64,000 nucleotides of DNA from Sphaerulina vaccinii (GCA_022570795.1 JAKUDP010000006.1:1116001-1180000), one strand, 5' to 3'; shown: positions 1 to 12,227, numbered from the stretch's first letter. Program-made: numbers and translations. Notes: generated from the letters alone by a model not told the origin.

Positions 1-1261
1 CCACAAGATGCCACTACACCAGTGCGAGACCTCCCCTCCATACTCCAATCTCTATCTCACACCCTCCTCACAATCCAACGACCAGCAGACATAATCTGGC
101 TCCTCTCATACGGCATGCCAGCTCTAGCTTCCATTCGCATAGCAATCGAGAGTGGAATCTTCATATACCTTGCCTCGAACTCCAACTCATCCAACAAGGA
201 AGTGACTACAGCTGAGGATATAGCTGTATACATAAATACCAGTCATCAGCGATTAGCAGAACAAGATGCAGACAACCTCCTCCCCGACAGAAGAGATTTC
301 ATAGTCCGCAATCTCCGCTTCCTGACATGCATCGGCCTGGTCGACGAAACCGGACCATTCGTGTACACTGCAAACGAGTTGACGCTTGCTTTTGCTGAAC
401 CAACTTTATCTGCAGGTTTCGCGCAGGTATACAACGGAGTCATGGGTCCTCGCTCCACAATGTCCTCCATGCTCTCTTTCACCAAGAAAACAACTGGCGC
501 GCACCAGCTACAGCTCTTGATGGACCTTATCAACGCGCCCACGAGATCGAAGGAATGAGTACTTTTGATCATTGGGTCCATCATGATCCAGACCAGATGA
601 GAAGGTTGAATGAGGCGATGGTGGGACAGCAGAAATTCTTTACGCATTGGTTAGAGTGGTTTCCGAGCGAAGGGTTAGGGGAGGAAGAAGAAGGAGGAAG
701 AGGAGAGGGTGTTTTCATGGTTGATGTTGGGGGAGGGTATGGCCACGATTTGCAAGCGTTTGCTGCGAAGTTCCTGGAAGGAGGAGGCTAGTGCTGCAGG
801 ATTTGCCAGGTGTTCTTGCTAATAAGAGTGATGGTAATGAAGGTGGGATTGAACGTATGCCGCATGATTTCTTCTCTGTCCAACCTATCGAAGGCGCGAA
901 GATCTATTATATGCATAAGATCTTGCATGATTGGCCTGATGCCGACTGTGTGACAGTTCTTGAAAGATTAAGAGGTGCTATGGGAGACTCTTCGAAGATT
1001 TTCGTGAATGATTATATTCTTCCAAACCAGGGTTGTCCGTTGCGGTAAGTGGTTCCTCTGAGATTTTAGGCTGAGCTGACTGTGTCTAGGCCTGCTGTTA
1101 TGGATTTGGCAATGCTTGATATGCATTCGGGCAAAGAGAGGGACGAGGAGATGTGGAGTCGCTTGGTGTCAAAGGTGGGAGGCCTCAAGATCCAGAAGTT
1201 CTGGCATTGTCCTGATGTTAATGGCGATGGTATTGTTGAGATAGTGAAGGCGGTTGGGTGA
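1..1261 (+). pseudogene. SAM-dependent O-methyltransferase (COMT-like), 5' truncated by window edge and frame-broken
   Basis: Class II small-molecule O-methyltransferase of the type common in fungal secondary metabolism. It is open from base 1, so its start lies outside the window. The Rossmann glycine motif VDVGGGYGHDLQAF (about 719-760), LQDLPGVL (about 794-817) and YYMHKILHDWPDADC (about 906-950) are the SAM-binding and family signatures. The last intron is 1045-1089 (GTAAGT...TAG) and the final exon 1090-1261. The reading frame slips back by one base twice. One slip is near 484-492, after an AAAA run (AENMP-type N-domain text moves from frame 1 to frame 3, giving NNWRAPATALDGPYQ). The other is near 771-779 (KF then PGRRRLVLQDLPG). 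Each is what loss of a single base would give. A weak intron (446 to 507 or 513) could replace the first slip but not the second. Pseudogene, strain allele or assembly error remain possible. Confidence 0.75.
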
Positions 1262-1418
1262 AGATCAGGGCCGCCGAAGTCACTGGTGCTTCCGAGTCCT
1301 GTTCTTGTACAGATGCGGAGGAAGGGCTCGCAATTGTCTTGGGAGGTCTGCGTGGTTTACCGGCTTCTCGAAGAGTCCCAAGTACGTCTGACTTAGCGAA
1401 GCGGTCTCTGCATGCTCT

Positions 1419-2645
1419 TCACGAGCTATGGCGACGTAATGAGCTCGCAACATGGCTCTTTGTAAGAGGGCAGTAGGCTCGCGAGTCCGATAGTCGGTCT
1501 ACCGGTCTAATGCCAGCGCGTCGGACGATCATCTTGGGAAGAAGTTGCAGAAGAGCTTCGGCCTTGGGTTCGGATGGATGTAAAAGACGCAGCATTGCAT
1601 CATTGAACGATATTGGTATACTGCCCCTTCTACTCCATGGGTCCTGCGTCGGTTTCAATGATTCTGATTGGAATGCAATCATCTTATCCCATAGATTTGG
1701 ACTTGTCCGCCATTGGTTGCCCAACTTAAGGATGGTCACGATGGTGTTCGTCGCGGGAAAAACGCTCATAGTTCTGATGTCGTCTTTCCAACTCCAATCT
1801 GGGTCTCCATCCACTAGCTTCACTGCGTTCTGCGACTTTTGTTTCCACCAACAGAAGTCAAGAAAGCAGAGTATGGCAGGATCTGCGGAGTTGTTCTCTT
1901 GGTGTATTAGCGATTCTACGACCGAGCTCAGCAAATTCGCCCTCCATGCGGAGCCGTGACCAGCTGAGACTACACTTCGTTCGATGTCTCTGGCCTGAGG
2001 CACATCTATCTTAATCCAATCAATAACAAGGCTGTCGAGTCTCTCTGCGCAGGCAAACTAGCACAGATACCAGGTAGCATCATAGTCACCAATGACTAGA
2101 TGTTGCCATATATTCGAGTCTCGCCAAATCTTGTCAAGCACCGCTCTTGCAGGCTTAAAATCTATGCTGTTGTACCGAGCCAAGCGCTCTGGCCTGGGCA
2201 GCTTGAAGATTGTCTCTCCAGCCTCGATTAAACAGATGCGAAGCACATGTAGATCGATACGATCACCGCTCAAGTGGTCACGTAGAGCTTCGAATGGATC
2301 CATGCCTGCCTGAATAGTCTGTTTCAGAATTACTGCTTCTGGAGACAAAGGGCCGCTTTTTTCCTTGTCGTAATGAGCTCTTACTTCCTTGCGGGAAAGG
2401 TGTTGGTTTTGGTACCGCCATGTCTCCCTGAAATCTGCTGGGACAACACGACCCGCCACACTCTCGTCTCGGCCGTCAGACTTGAGACCAGTGCTCCCGA
2501 TTATGCTGCTCTCCCGAACACCTGTCGCATCTTCGCCCACAGTCGCTGTAGTTCTTGAGGTAGTTGGGACGCGTCTGATGGTAGCATAGTGTCTACCGAG
2601 CGCTTGATGTGTTGATCGGCGCAGTGAGGCGACATAAAAGGACAT
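1419..2645 (-). pseudogene. Hypothetical, possibly mitochondrial protein interrupted by an in-frame TAG
   Basis: No family recognised. The likely start at 2645 opens with MSFYVASLRRSTHQALGRHY, an Arg/Ser/His-rich, acid-free stretch that looks like a mitochondrial presequence. A longer ORF start at 2753 is less likely because it lacks this. The frame runs 195 codons to a TAG at 2058-2060 (ATWYLC-stop-FACAERLDSL) and then stays open in the same frame for 212 more codons to 1419, through protein-like text such as VIDWIKIDVPQARDIE. No intron of credible size removes the TAG. A single change of an AAG or CAG codon would explain it. About 408 codons if read through. The C-terminal half is rich in Trp, Leu and charged residues. 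It could be a pseudogene, a nonsense allele or two genes; continuity of frame favours one gene. Confidence 0.5.
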
Positions 2646-3071
2646 TGTTGATCTGGAGATGGTGTGTAGTTTGTGGAAGTCGCGTAATTGAGTTTCGGAG
2701 ACACGTCCGTGCTTGCTGTGCTTGGCATGCTCCTGACCATTTCTTCTCACCATCGAGACAAGTTCAACATCATCCTATCTCCTACGAACATGGCCTGCAA
2801 GGTGGTGTCTTCATAATGTAAAAACATCATTGTCTATGTCATCGTCGCTTACTCCAACTACTATCGTCAATCCCAGGCTTCAACCTAAACAATGTAGTTG
2901 CATATGAACGAACTTAACAGGCTACTTCTTTCTCGACACTGATAAATTGTGCTTGAGAGTCGTTTCCAGATTCTCGACTTAAAAGCTGCCAAAGGCCTAT
3001 GTATGCATAATGAGCGGCTGTGGTCGGGTGATTGCACTGAACATTCTTCGTGAAGCGATTTTCGTCGTCAA

Positions 3072-3740
3072 TCAATAGTATCCACCACCACTCCCTCCCT
3101 TTCCACCACCACTTCCTGCCTTTCCACCTCCGCTAACCGGCGGCTTTGGAATCGGCCTCGTACACTGCTGCCCAAAGAACACATCAGCATCAGGCCCAAA
3201 CTGCTGAATCTCCTGCGTATTCGCATAATTCTGCGAAATGATCAAGAACCCCAAATCCATTGGCGTCAGGTACTTGGAAGGAGTCTTCTGCTTTACTGCA
3301 GCAGCCGCAGCATCAACCGCGGTTCTCAGCTTGATGAGTCCAGGATTGATGTAGTCGATAAAGCCGCCTTTGATGAATACATCCCTCTTGTTGGTGTAAA
3401 TCAGATCGGCAGCTTCTGTATCAGGTCCAAGGCGTTTGTTGAGGTAAGAAACGATGGCTTGAGCACCTTGAGGTGTGTAGAAACCAGGACTGTTCTGTGC
3501 GGTCGTGATGATGGTTTGCCAGGATTGTAGGAGTACTGCATTTTGGTCTGCGAGATTTTGATAGGCTTGTTGATTGCCTGAAGTATAAGCTGCTGCGCCT
3601 TGGCCGGATTTGATAGTCGCTATGTCGGCTTGCTTGAGGAGGGCTAGGATTTGGGCGGAGTTCTCTGGTGCACCGAAGGAGGCTTGGGCAGAGACGCCCA
3701 GGGTGAGGCCGAAGAGGGAGAGGATCTTGAAGCCGATCAT
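3072..3740 (-). CDS. Secreted protein with Gly/Ser/Lys-rich C-terminal tail
   Basis: Single-exon gene of 222 aa. Residues 1-19 (MIGFKILSLFGLTLGVSAQ) form a clear secretory signal peptide. The mature part is an Ala/Gln-rich, probably helical domain of about 180 residues, followed by a low-complexity tail of Gly-Gly-Gly-Lys/Ser repeats ending GGGYY (about residues 200-222). One Cys (in GQQCTRP) is visible and no enzyme motif. Length, signal peptide and glycine tail suggest an extracellular or wall-associated protein. The family was not recognised; it resembles small secreted proteins that are plentiful in plant-associated fungi, but that is only an inference from composition. The gene stands alone between an opposite-strand-free gap and the preceding minus-strand gene. 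Confidence 0.75.
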   Translation of the reverse strand: MIGFKILSLFGLTLGVSAQASFGAPENSAQILALLKQADIATIKSGQGAAAYTSGNQQAYQNLADQNAVLLQSWQTIITTAQNSPGFYTPQGAQAIVSYLNKRLGPDTEAADLIYTNKRDVFIKGGFIDYINPGLIKLRTAVDAAAAAVKQKTPSKYLTPMDLGFLIISQNYANTQEIQQFGPDADVFFGQQCTRPIPKPPVSGGGKAGSGGGKGGSGGGYY

Positions 3741-5309
3741 GTTGACAATTCTGCTGACTGGGGGAGAGATCTGGGGTTAATGGGGTATCTCAGGCTGTCG
3801 AATACTACCTACACTGCCTGATCAATTTATATGCTGCTACGGCGGAGCCTCATTCTTGTGCTGAGTCGAGTCTCCCGGCATACGATACATGCTACCAAGC
3901 CAGGATCTGAGAGCTGTAGTGGACTGACCATAGCAGCGAGTCGTGAAGTTCGTATCAGCCATAACCTTCTCAAGCTGGCTTGCTGCCATATGGGGAACGA
4001 AGCCGCCACGGCGTTACATCTCGCTGGCAGTGTCGTGCTACTTTATGGGCCAAGAGAAGGTGTTCTGCAGAGATGGCTTGTTGTGGCAGACGATGTGCAT
4101 GTTCGAGTGGAGTTCTTGTTACAGAACCCGTCCCGCGTGCAGAATGGTCATGACAAGAAGACCGCTCGTCACGGATAGTCAGACAATGTGCTGGCAGCTG
4201 CACACAGAATCTTCTACAAGTGCTGATGGTGTTGTCAGTGTCATGAATTTGATGTGTTGGTCGAGGGAGGAAGGTGTTCAGTGAAGCAAGGAAAGCGCGA
4301 TGATGCCAAGAAGCACATGAACAGTCAGCGCAAAACCACTGACAATATCCTTCACGCCGTCAATGGATTTCGTTTTCTCTCAACCAGACACGCCTAGCAG
4401 CTTTTCATCCTCACCTATGGCCTCAACCTCGGATTGTCAGATCGCCCATACTGGATCCGAAGCCCTGCGAACGCTATGGACCTCAGCACTCGGACAATTA
4501 TGAGAGCAAGATCTCGAGCCAGAGGACTTCGCAACTATGGCAATAATACTTCTCCCTTTCATTATACTGCGATTACTACATAACAGCCAGGAGCCGAAGC
4601 CTGCAACGTGCTCATGCTGGAGCATGAACCCTCAATCAACCCTGGATGAGTCGCTCTCGCTGCGAGGCTCACCCTACATATGCCACGGCAGTCTAAAGGA
4701 ATGCATGGGCCTGCATAGGTTCATCATCATCAGACGAGACCAAAGAGATGATGTCGGACCATCCGTTCTCCTTCGTCCGAACCTGCAGGACCGGTCATCG
4801 AGCTTCAGTTCCCTGTTTCCAAGTCCTCCGGGCAGTGTAACAGAACGACATAGCACATCTGGACTCAAAGTGGCATAGCAGTGTAGTGTTCAGAGCTCGC
4901 AACGTTCAGCTCTTCGTCAGAGAACTGATTCGGACAAACCGGAGCATCTCTCTTGCATCTACGAGGGGCAACTATAACCTACGCGGTGAACGTGAACCTT
5001 TATATACCATTCGGCAAATACGGCCCTCTCGGCACCAGCTGTAGCGACGCCCTCTTCTGGGATCCTGGTGCATCTGCATCTTGCGACCCCGATATTGTTA
5101 TCCCCGCGAACTCTGGAGATTGTCGATCGTACCGTGACACCCGAGGCCTCAAGATGCAGCTCAATGTTGTAGGTTGTCTCGCGCTCCTTCATCTTACTTC
5201 TCCTAATCTTTCGGCTGTACTATATCAGGTTCGACATAGCTTTTGAACGATGCGATAGCTTTCTCCGGAACCACATATACTGATAGCAGAAGACCACCGA
5301 GTTCGAATA
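3741..5309. other. Gene-poor interval
   Basis: About 1.6 kb between the secreted-protein start and the acyl-CoA synthetase start. Several ORFs of 60-115 codons occur on both strands but none has protein-like composition, a conserved motif or a workable splice model. The interval must hold the promoters of both flanking genes. I see no repeat or RNA gene in it. Confidence 0.6.
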
Positions 5310-7369
5310 ATGGCTGGTAAGCGCTTCAGCAGATGTAGACTGCTCATCCTAAGGAAGTGTTACTTACGCACGACTAGCCACCATCGCTGCAGCAGTAGCA
5401 AGCACTACTGCAGTGGCAGCCTACCTAGACGCTAAATATCATATACGAGCCGACATCCAGAAAGGTAGCCTTGACAATGCCGCGATCGAAGCTCAGAAGT
5501 TCATAGAAGAACGTATGGCAAAGAATGAAGGAACCGTATACCACGACATACAGAACTGGGCTAAGCAGGACATTCCTGGGCACCAGTTCTTAGAGTGTGC
5601 AGGAAGATCATGGACATATAAACAGTTTTATCACGATCTACAAAGAGTTGGGAACTGGTTGATGAATGACCTGGGCATACAGAGGAATGAGATGGTGGCA
5701 TTGAGTGGACCCAACAGTGCTGAATATCTCATGCTGTGGTTTGCACTGGATGGTATAGGTGCTTGCGAGAGCTATGTCAATCACAACTTGACTGGCAATG
5801 CTCTCTCACATTGTGTCAAAGTAAGTATGCCGTGTTTCTCTGGCGGAACCTTATAGCTAATCGGTGCTAGCTATGCGAATGTCGATACGTGCTCGCTGAT
5901 CGTGAGACCTCCGAACGTTTGGAGCCGTGCAGAGAAGACTTGGAGAAGGCTGGCATTACAATAGTGTACTACAATGAAGCATTGATAGCAGGACTACGCG
6001 ATACGACACCGATACCCGCAGCACGGACTGCAGGCATCCAGTCGACCGACATTCGAAGTCTGATCTATACCAGCGGCACGACTGGACTTCCAAAGGGAGT
6101 CATCATGCTTAGTGGAAGAAGTCTTAACACAGGTAGAGGGATGGCAAAGTACTTGAAGCTCAAAAGAGGCGACAAGTTCTATACATGCCTGCCACTATAT
6201 CATGGAGCTGCTCAAGGCCTTTGCACGACACCTGTCATACATGCTGGAGCAGCGATGACACTGGGCAAGAAGTTCTCGCACAAGACATTTTGGTATGACT
6301 TCACGCAGTCTATCATCATCAATAGTCTACTGACCTCTGTATTTCATGCAGGCCCGAAGTCCACGCCTCAAAAGCCACACACCTCCAATACGTTGGCGAA
6401 CTCTGCCGCTACCTTCTCAACGCTCCTCCTCACCCTCTCGAAGCCGCTCACTGCGTCCAGATGGCCTGGGGCAATGGCATGAGACCCGATGTCTGGGAAC
6501 GTTTCCGAACAAGATTCAAGATCCCCATCATCCACGAACTCTACGCCGCCACCGATGGCTTAGGTGCAACTTTCAACTTGAACTACGGCGGCTTCAGCAG
6601 AGACGCAATAGGAGTCAGAGGAGCTTTATGGAAGTGGAAAATGAGCGATAAAGAAGTCCATGTTCGAATCGATCCTGATACAGAAGAAGTTGTGAGGGAT
6701 AAGAATGGTTGGGTGGTGAGATGTGCTACGAATGAGCCGGGTGAGGTATTTCATAAAGTTGATCCTGCTACTGCGGAGCAGGTCTTCAAAGGCTATTACA
6801 AGAATCAGGCGGCTTCGGATAAGAGGTGGATACGGGATGTGTTTGAGAAGGGGGATCTGTGGTTCAGGAGTGGGGACGTTCATCGACAGGATGCTGATGG
6901 GAGGGTTTTCTTCGTTGATAGATTGGGCGATACGTTCAGGTGGAAGAGCGAGAATGTTTCGACTAATGAGGTCGCTGATGTCTTGGGGCAGTTCGAGCAG
7001 ATCGCTGAAGCCAATGTGTATGGCGTGGCTGTACCAAACGCCGATGGGAGATGTGGATGTGCAACGATTGTCCTGAAGGAGGGTCTCATGCCAGAACAGC
7101 TGGATTGCAGTGGTCTGGGGAAGTTCGTTCTGGAGAAGCTGCCGAGATATGCTGTGCCATATTTCCTGAGGGTGGCGCCCCAGTTGTCATATACTGGAAC
7201 ATTCAAGATCCAGAAGGGCCAGGCGAAGAGAGAAGGCGTGGATCTGGATCTGATTGAGAAGTCTGGGAGTAAGGATAAGGTGTTCTGGATGCCGCCTGGG
7301 TCGAGTGCGTATGTGCCGTATAGTAGGCAGGATTGGGAGTCTTTGAAGAGTGGGAGAGTGAAGCTGTAG
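5310..7369 (+). CDS. FAT1: Fat1-type fatty acid transporter / very-long-chain acyl-CoA synthetase
   Basis: Four exons: 5310-5316, 5378-5820, 5871-6292, 6352-7369, giving 629 aa. All three introns (61, 50 and 59 nt) have GT..AG ends and the phases agree. The first exon holds only ATG GCT G. Family role: couples fatty acid import or activation to CoA via an acyl-adenylate, at ER, lipid body, peroxisome or plasma membrane. Visible signatures are the AMP-binding loop IYTSGTTGLPKGV, the mid-motif ELYAATDG, the SGDVHRQDADGRVFFVDR adenylate-domain motif and the FATP/VLACS signature FRWKSENVSTNEVAD. An N-terminal Ala-rich hydrophobic stretch (residues 2-20) may be the membrane anchor. Length matches Fat1 and FatA homologues. 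The exact substrate chain length cannot be read from sequence; the symbol is by family resemblance. Confidence 0.9.
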
Positions 7370-8348
7370 ACGATACAGTATGACTTCTTCTGTAATCTCC
7401 GTTCTCCATCTCTGCGCTGCAGCTGCCCGGTCCCGATTGCGATACATCACTTTTCAATGGTATGGATAAGGAGGGGCAGACCAGGTTGATATACAGGGAT
7501 CAGGATGATCGACACACAAGGTTCAAACGGCGGCCGTGCTGTACCGTACAACGCGTCTCAGCAACGCGTCTTTCTCACATCACCTCGCCAACTTCTTTCT
7601 ACACAAGCACTGATTGAGGCGGCCAGCGATGGCAACCTGTTTCGACATCAGAGGCTGCACGAGCAATTCACCGGAGACTTACTCTTTGGTGACTGAGCTC
7701 GACCCTCGCATCTGGAGAGGAAGTCTGAAAGACCGCGACCGCGAAGTCGATGGCTATCCTTCCTTCAATCGATTCATAGCAGCACATACCGCAGACGACC
7801 GCTCTGCCACCAGTCTGAGAACTCTGCAACAACGTAATCGCCATCGCGAAGTATTCTGTTCCGGTCAAGCGCACCAGGAAGACGGAACCGCCTACACAGG
7901 TCAAGCTCTGCGCATTGTCCTGGAACCAATATATACGGCATATGGAGCACGGCGTTATGTATAGTATTGGTTGATTGACAATTTAGGAGCGGTTGCTGAC
8001 CACTGGCAGATCTTTATCTGCAGGCTGAGAAGAGGCCAGGATGACATTGTTGTCGTTCTGTGTCACGTCAGCCAGGGACTATATGAGTTCTGGGGCAGCT
8101 CTGGAGCTGTCAAAGGTCCTGGTCTTCGCATCGAGCCTTTCTCTCGTGCTATCGATACCATGTCTAGCCAACAGACCAGCCTGATGAGGTGCGAAGCATG
8201 CTTGTTGTGCGTGAAAGTCACTGGCTAACTTAAGCGGAAAAAGTGTATGGAAACGTACTCCACAGCTCACAAAGCCCGACGTGAGGTACGCATATGATAT
8301 CAGTGCGCTGACTCGCTCTCGCTAATCCGAGTATTCAGTACGTGGAAG
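7370..8348. other. Interval without a supported gene
   Basis: About 1 kb. ORFs at 7505-7696, 7614-7964 and 7971-8228 overlap an opposite-strand ORF and show no motif or signal peptide. The first exon of the DUF3716-like gene downstream may lie in the right part: an ATG at 8248 precedes a GAG|GTACGC donor at 8286, but the phase did not join to the next exon, so no model is proposed. Confidence 0.5.
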
Positions 8349-10654
8349 GTGCCTAGCTTTCCAAATCTCGCTCCTGAGCAAGTCAGGTACGCTTTTCATC
8401 ATGCAACACGAAGACTGATTGTTGACGTTCTTAGTAACACTGCGCCTGCTGCGGACAGCTCAGGTTCTACGCCTCGTAAGATTCCGAACCTCATAGACCT
8501 GTGTGAGGACAGCTCAGACGACGGGTCTGAGCCTCTCGGAGACACCACCGAGGCTACTGACTACTCCGCCATACAAAGTTTGGAGCCATCGCTCGTCGAG
8601 ACGAATGCTGCACCTGCTGAACATATGGGCGATGTGGACCAGTCATCGCAGAGAGAGTTGAAGCGAGGCTGGGGTGGCAGGTTTGCTAAGAAGGCCAGGA
8701 CTCTTTCTCAGATGCACAACAATGATGATGAAAGTGACGACGATGAGCCGTTGGCGAAGCGGACGCGCAGAGCCAGCTCAGGCCGCCATCATGATTCTCA
8801 GAGACATCATCGACGTTCCCGAGATTCCAGCACAGCAGCAGCATCCAAAGGCAACGAAGAGCCCACTTTGAGCAGCAGCAGCAACTACATGCATAAGAGC
8901 AACGCTACAGTTGCTACGAATCACCTGGCTCAGCCACACGACTTTCGACTCATATCTGGCGACTCCGCGAAGGACTATCGCGAGATCGTAGAAACGATGA
9001 TACTCCAAGCCATCGACGCTGGCATATCGTCGTACAAACCTGGTGCCGTGCCTGCTCACATCTCAACACTGATCAAATTGCCACGTTTACGATCACTCCA
9101 CGTCAAGGAAGGCAAGATCTTGTATTGCAGGATCAAGGAGAACGCTGAGGCTGCGTTGATTCAGGTGACTGGCAAGCAACAAAACAAGGGCCTAGCGTGT
9201 GAGAAATGCCAGAATGGAGACGGCAACTTCGGCTCGTGCGTCGTTATGGACGACGAGATATATGGCGGATCGTGCGCCAATTGCATATATGGCAAAGGAG
9301 CTTCTAAATGCTCTTTCAGGTATTCGCGGCCGCGTTCGAGTGAATCGCCATTGTCTAATGTGCCCACTGAGGTCTCAGCTGCTGGGGACGAGGAATTTGA
9401 GGATCTGCAAGACACTGATGGCGCCGTAGGTTTATTGTATCGTATATTACCGTTGCCGAACATGCTCGCTGACATTAGCAGGAAATCGATGTTGTTTCTC
9501 GTCAGCTTCCGGGGCCAGAAGACCAGCTTGTCTTCGCTTCGACAAGTTCAGACGAAGACTATACATCGCAGATAATGGAAATAATGGATCTCTTTGGCCA
9601 GACATTCGATGTGGACGGTAATGGCTTGCAACCTCCGAAAGTACTCACAAGCAAGGCTAAGAAGCTGCTGGAAATGGAGGCACAGCGACCACTGCACATC
9701 AGTAAGTTGAGGAAGTTCAATGGTGCAAAGTGGATGAACCGGGAAGCTGCACTCATCCAGATGGTGGGCCAAGAGCAAGATCGAGCGGATGCGTGCTACC
9801 TGTGCCATAAAGGAGGCGGCATCTTCATTGGCTGTGTGATGATGGACGGCTTTTACAACGGAGCATGTGCGTGCTGCGTTTACAAAGCCGACGGAGACCT
9901 GGAGGCTATCACATGTTTGCAACAGCACAGTTCTCGAGGAGGTATGGCCGCTGTATATGCCGGGACCAGTATAGAAGCTGACAGTCGCGCAGTCGCGCAG
10001 CCTGTGCTGCCAAATCGTAACACAGCTTATGGCAGAAGTCACGCGAAGCTAGCCTCCACCACAAGACTATCGATCACAGCTGATCTGCATGCCTTTGACC
10101 TGGCTACGCACTCTCCTCGAAAAGCTGCGGAGAGTGCTAGAAGCGAGATTTCCCGGCAGACGAAGGCGCCGTGGGCAGCCAGTAGACCAGCGAGTGGGCC
10201 GAACGATCCGGCAAACCACCCAGACGAGCGACGACAGACCAGAGCTTTGGCGACAAAAGATCCCAATGCGAAGTCACCGGCCCCGGTCTTGGAGCAGAGC
10301 GGCGCGCTCAACAAAGACGAACAGGCTCGCATCACAATGATTATGTGCATACGCGGCAAGCCAGACAACAATCTGCAGATGCCTTTTGATGAAGATTGCT
10401 GCGACCTCAAGAACCTGCTGAAAGAGGCTACCACAGGGCCATTTCGAGGATTATTCGGAGCTGTGGATGCCCTTGAGGCCGTTCATGCTGTCTGGCTCAG
10501 AGCTGGCGATGAGCCGGAGACTCCTGTACTCTACTTGCGGCCGAGCAAAGCAAGTTCAGAAGATGCCTACCAGCAGTTTCTGCATCGTGAGGTGAAGGAG
10601 AAGCTGGCCGAGGCTGGCAGGATGACGATCAATGTGGAGATCGAGCCTTCGTAA
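8349..10654 (+). CDS. Protein with two DUF3716-like Cys modules
   Basis: Two ORFs join across a 56-nt intron, 9426-9481 (GTAGGT...TTAGCAG, phase 0), giving about 750 codons to 10654. The 5' end is unresolved: the frame is open from a GTG at 8349, no in-frame ATG is near, and a 48-nt GTACGC..TTCTTAG segment (about 8393-8440) could be a further intron. The N-terminal 200 residues are acidic and Arg/Ser/His-rich with a nuclear-signal-like RTRRASSGRHH. Two homologous Cys modules follow: CEKCQNGDGNFGSCVV...CANC...C, and CYLCHKGGGIFIGCVM...CACC. Each is preceded by similar text (IKENAEAALIQVTG; NREAALIQMVG), so the module was duplicated. The pattern matches the fungal DUF3716 zinc-ribbon-like family of unknown function. 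The C-terminus is an unrelated globular region. Confidence 0.7.
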
Positions 10655-11708
10655 GAGCTTGGAATCATCGATTCACGGAAAGGATGTTTGACCTGCTTGT
10701 CATAGTCGTCGCTGGTTCAAGGAGCGTCTGTTAGCAGCGATCATAGGAGCGGCCGTAGTATGGCATGGTGGGCTCCAAGTTGACGCCGTCAGAGACCGTG
10801 CTCGACGTAGATGATACGAAAAGGTGTTTGCAGGAGATCAATCGAATGACGCTGCTATTCGAGGATGTGGGCTCTTAAGATGAGCTGCATTGTCGCCTGA
10901 CGGCGGCGGAGCTGATTCGCTATAGTATCACTGCATTGCCACCTGCTGACTGCTCTGTTGAAGCTGACTGTGGTGGCTCACGTTCCATAGCCACCACTGG
11001 AGGTGCTTCGTGCATCAAGACGCGCCTGGCTTTGTTCTTTTCAAACAGCGATATTGTAGCTGTTCGAAGGACTTCTGTTGATTGATGGAGAGATATTGCA
11101 CGTCACCGATCAATACACTGCTCACTCTCTCGCGTTTGCAGACAACAGGAGGTCTGTTGAAGCTGCATATTCAGCCACTCTCAACATCTCCAGCCTCTTC
11201 GATCGATAACCTGAAACATGATCACGGCAGTAATCCCGGTCGAGCTGCACAATCAGAATTGCCTGTTCCTGGCAATCTGCGACGTCACTTACTATTCTCG
11301 GCATGGTTGCATTCCACCACGCCGCCAGCCATCCGCTTGCGTGGCTCGCGCAGGTCCGCTGGCCAACAAGAAGAAGCCGCATGCAAGTGTCAGATTATCG
11401 GGCTTTCCAGCCATGCTGAAGATCCACACCAATTGATTGAAGAATTGATGAATTTGATGGCGAAAGGTGTCTAGATGCCAGGGTGTTTGTGAAACCCAGC
11501 TTGCGCGTCGCGTTCGAGCGACCAGGGTGGCCTGACAACCCGTAGTTTATGCATGCAGGTCGATAAGTAGGAATGCACTTCTTTCTGTCTCTTCTCCTTT
11601 CAACACAAACACAAACACGAACATCTCAATCTCAACTCGAACAGACACATTCGTTCCTCATACAACTCGAATTCAAGAAACCGTACAGACACAAACCTCT
11701 CAGACAAG
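10655..11708. other. Interval without a supported gene
   Basis: About 1.05 kb between two same-strand genes. A 130-codon ORF at 11082-11474 lacks motifs and is overlapped on the other strand. The last 140 bp are CA/TC-rich (ACACAAACACAAACACG and CTCAATCTCAACTCG near 11600-11640), typical of a fungal promoter and 5' UTR for the gene at 11709. Confidence 0.6.
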
Positions 11709-12227
11709 ATGCAGTTCACCACCATCATCGCCTCAGCTCTTGCTGTTGCTTTCGCCGCTGCCGTTCCCCAGACTCCAGCATCATACGGCTCAGCTCCAAT
11801 CTACCCGGTAAGCAAAGCAGTGGGCAGAAGGCCCTCTTATCAATGCCTCACCAAGCTCGCGACCACTCGCTGAAGTGCTGAGCTTGAGTTGAGGGCACTG
11901 ATGGGACACTTTTTCAAAGATAGTTGCTGACTGTTCTTCTTCCAGGTCTCCAACGGCACTACCACTGCCATCGCCACTGGTGTTGCTCCAACTGGCACTG
12001 GTGCTGCAGCCCCAACTTCTTCTACCGGAGCCACCTTCACTGGTGGTGCCAGCCAGATCTTCGGATCCTCTGCTGCCATGGGTCTCGTCCTTGTTGGCGG
12101 TGTCGCTCTTGTAAGTTGTCTCACCGAGCTCGAGCAACTGTGGCCACAATGTCACAGATAGTTGCCCTCGAAGTAACTGCACTCTTCCAGAGATCTTTGC
12201 GACTGATAAACTCTACAGGCCCTCTAA
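11709..12227 (+). CDS. Small secreted, probably GPI-anchored or wall protein (90 aa)
   Basis: Three exons: 11709-11807, 11946-12110, 12219-12227 (introns 138 and 108 nt, all GT-AG, phase 0). The last exon encodes only Ala-Leu and the stop. Residues 1-18 (MQFTTIIASALAVAFAAA) are a signal peptide, followed by VPQTP, a typical processing context. The middle is Ser/Thr/Gly/Ala-rich and should be O-mannosylated. The C-terminus is hydrophobic (SSAAMGLVLVGGVALAL) with small residues before it, the layout of a GPI-attachment signal. No Cys and no enzyme motif. Role inferred: wall surface structural protein. Similar small proteins are encoded at 26996-27616 and 58304-58886 in this window. Confidence 0.75.

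Noticed and set aside
3831..5246. Several ORFs of 60-115 codons between 3.8 and 5.2 kb
   Set aside because: They overlap on both strands, change frame without splice sites and show no protein-like composition.
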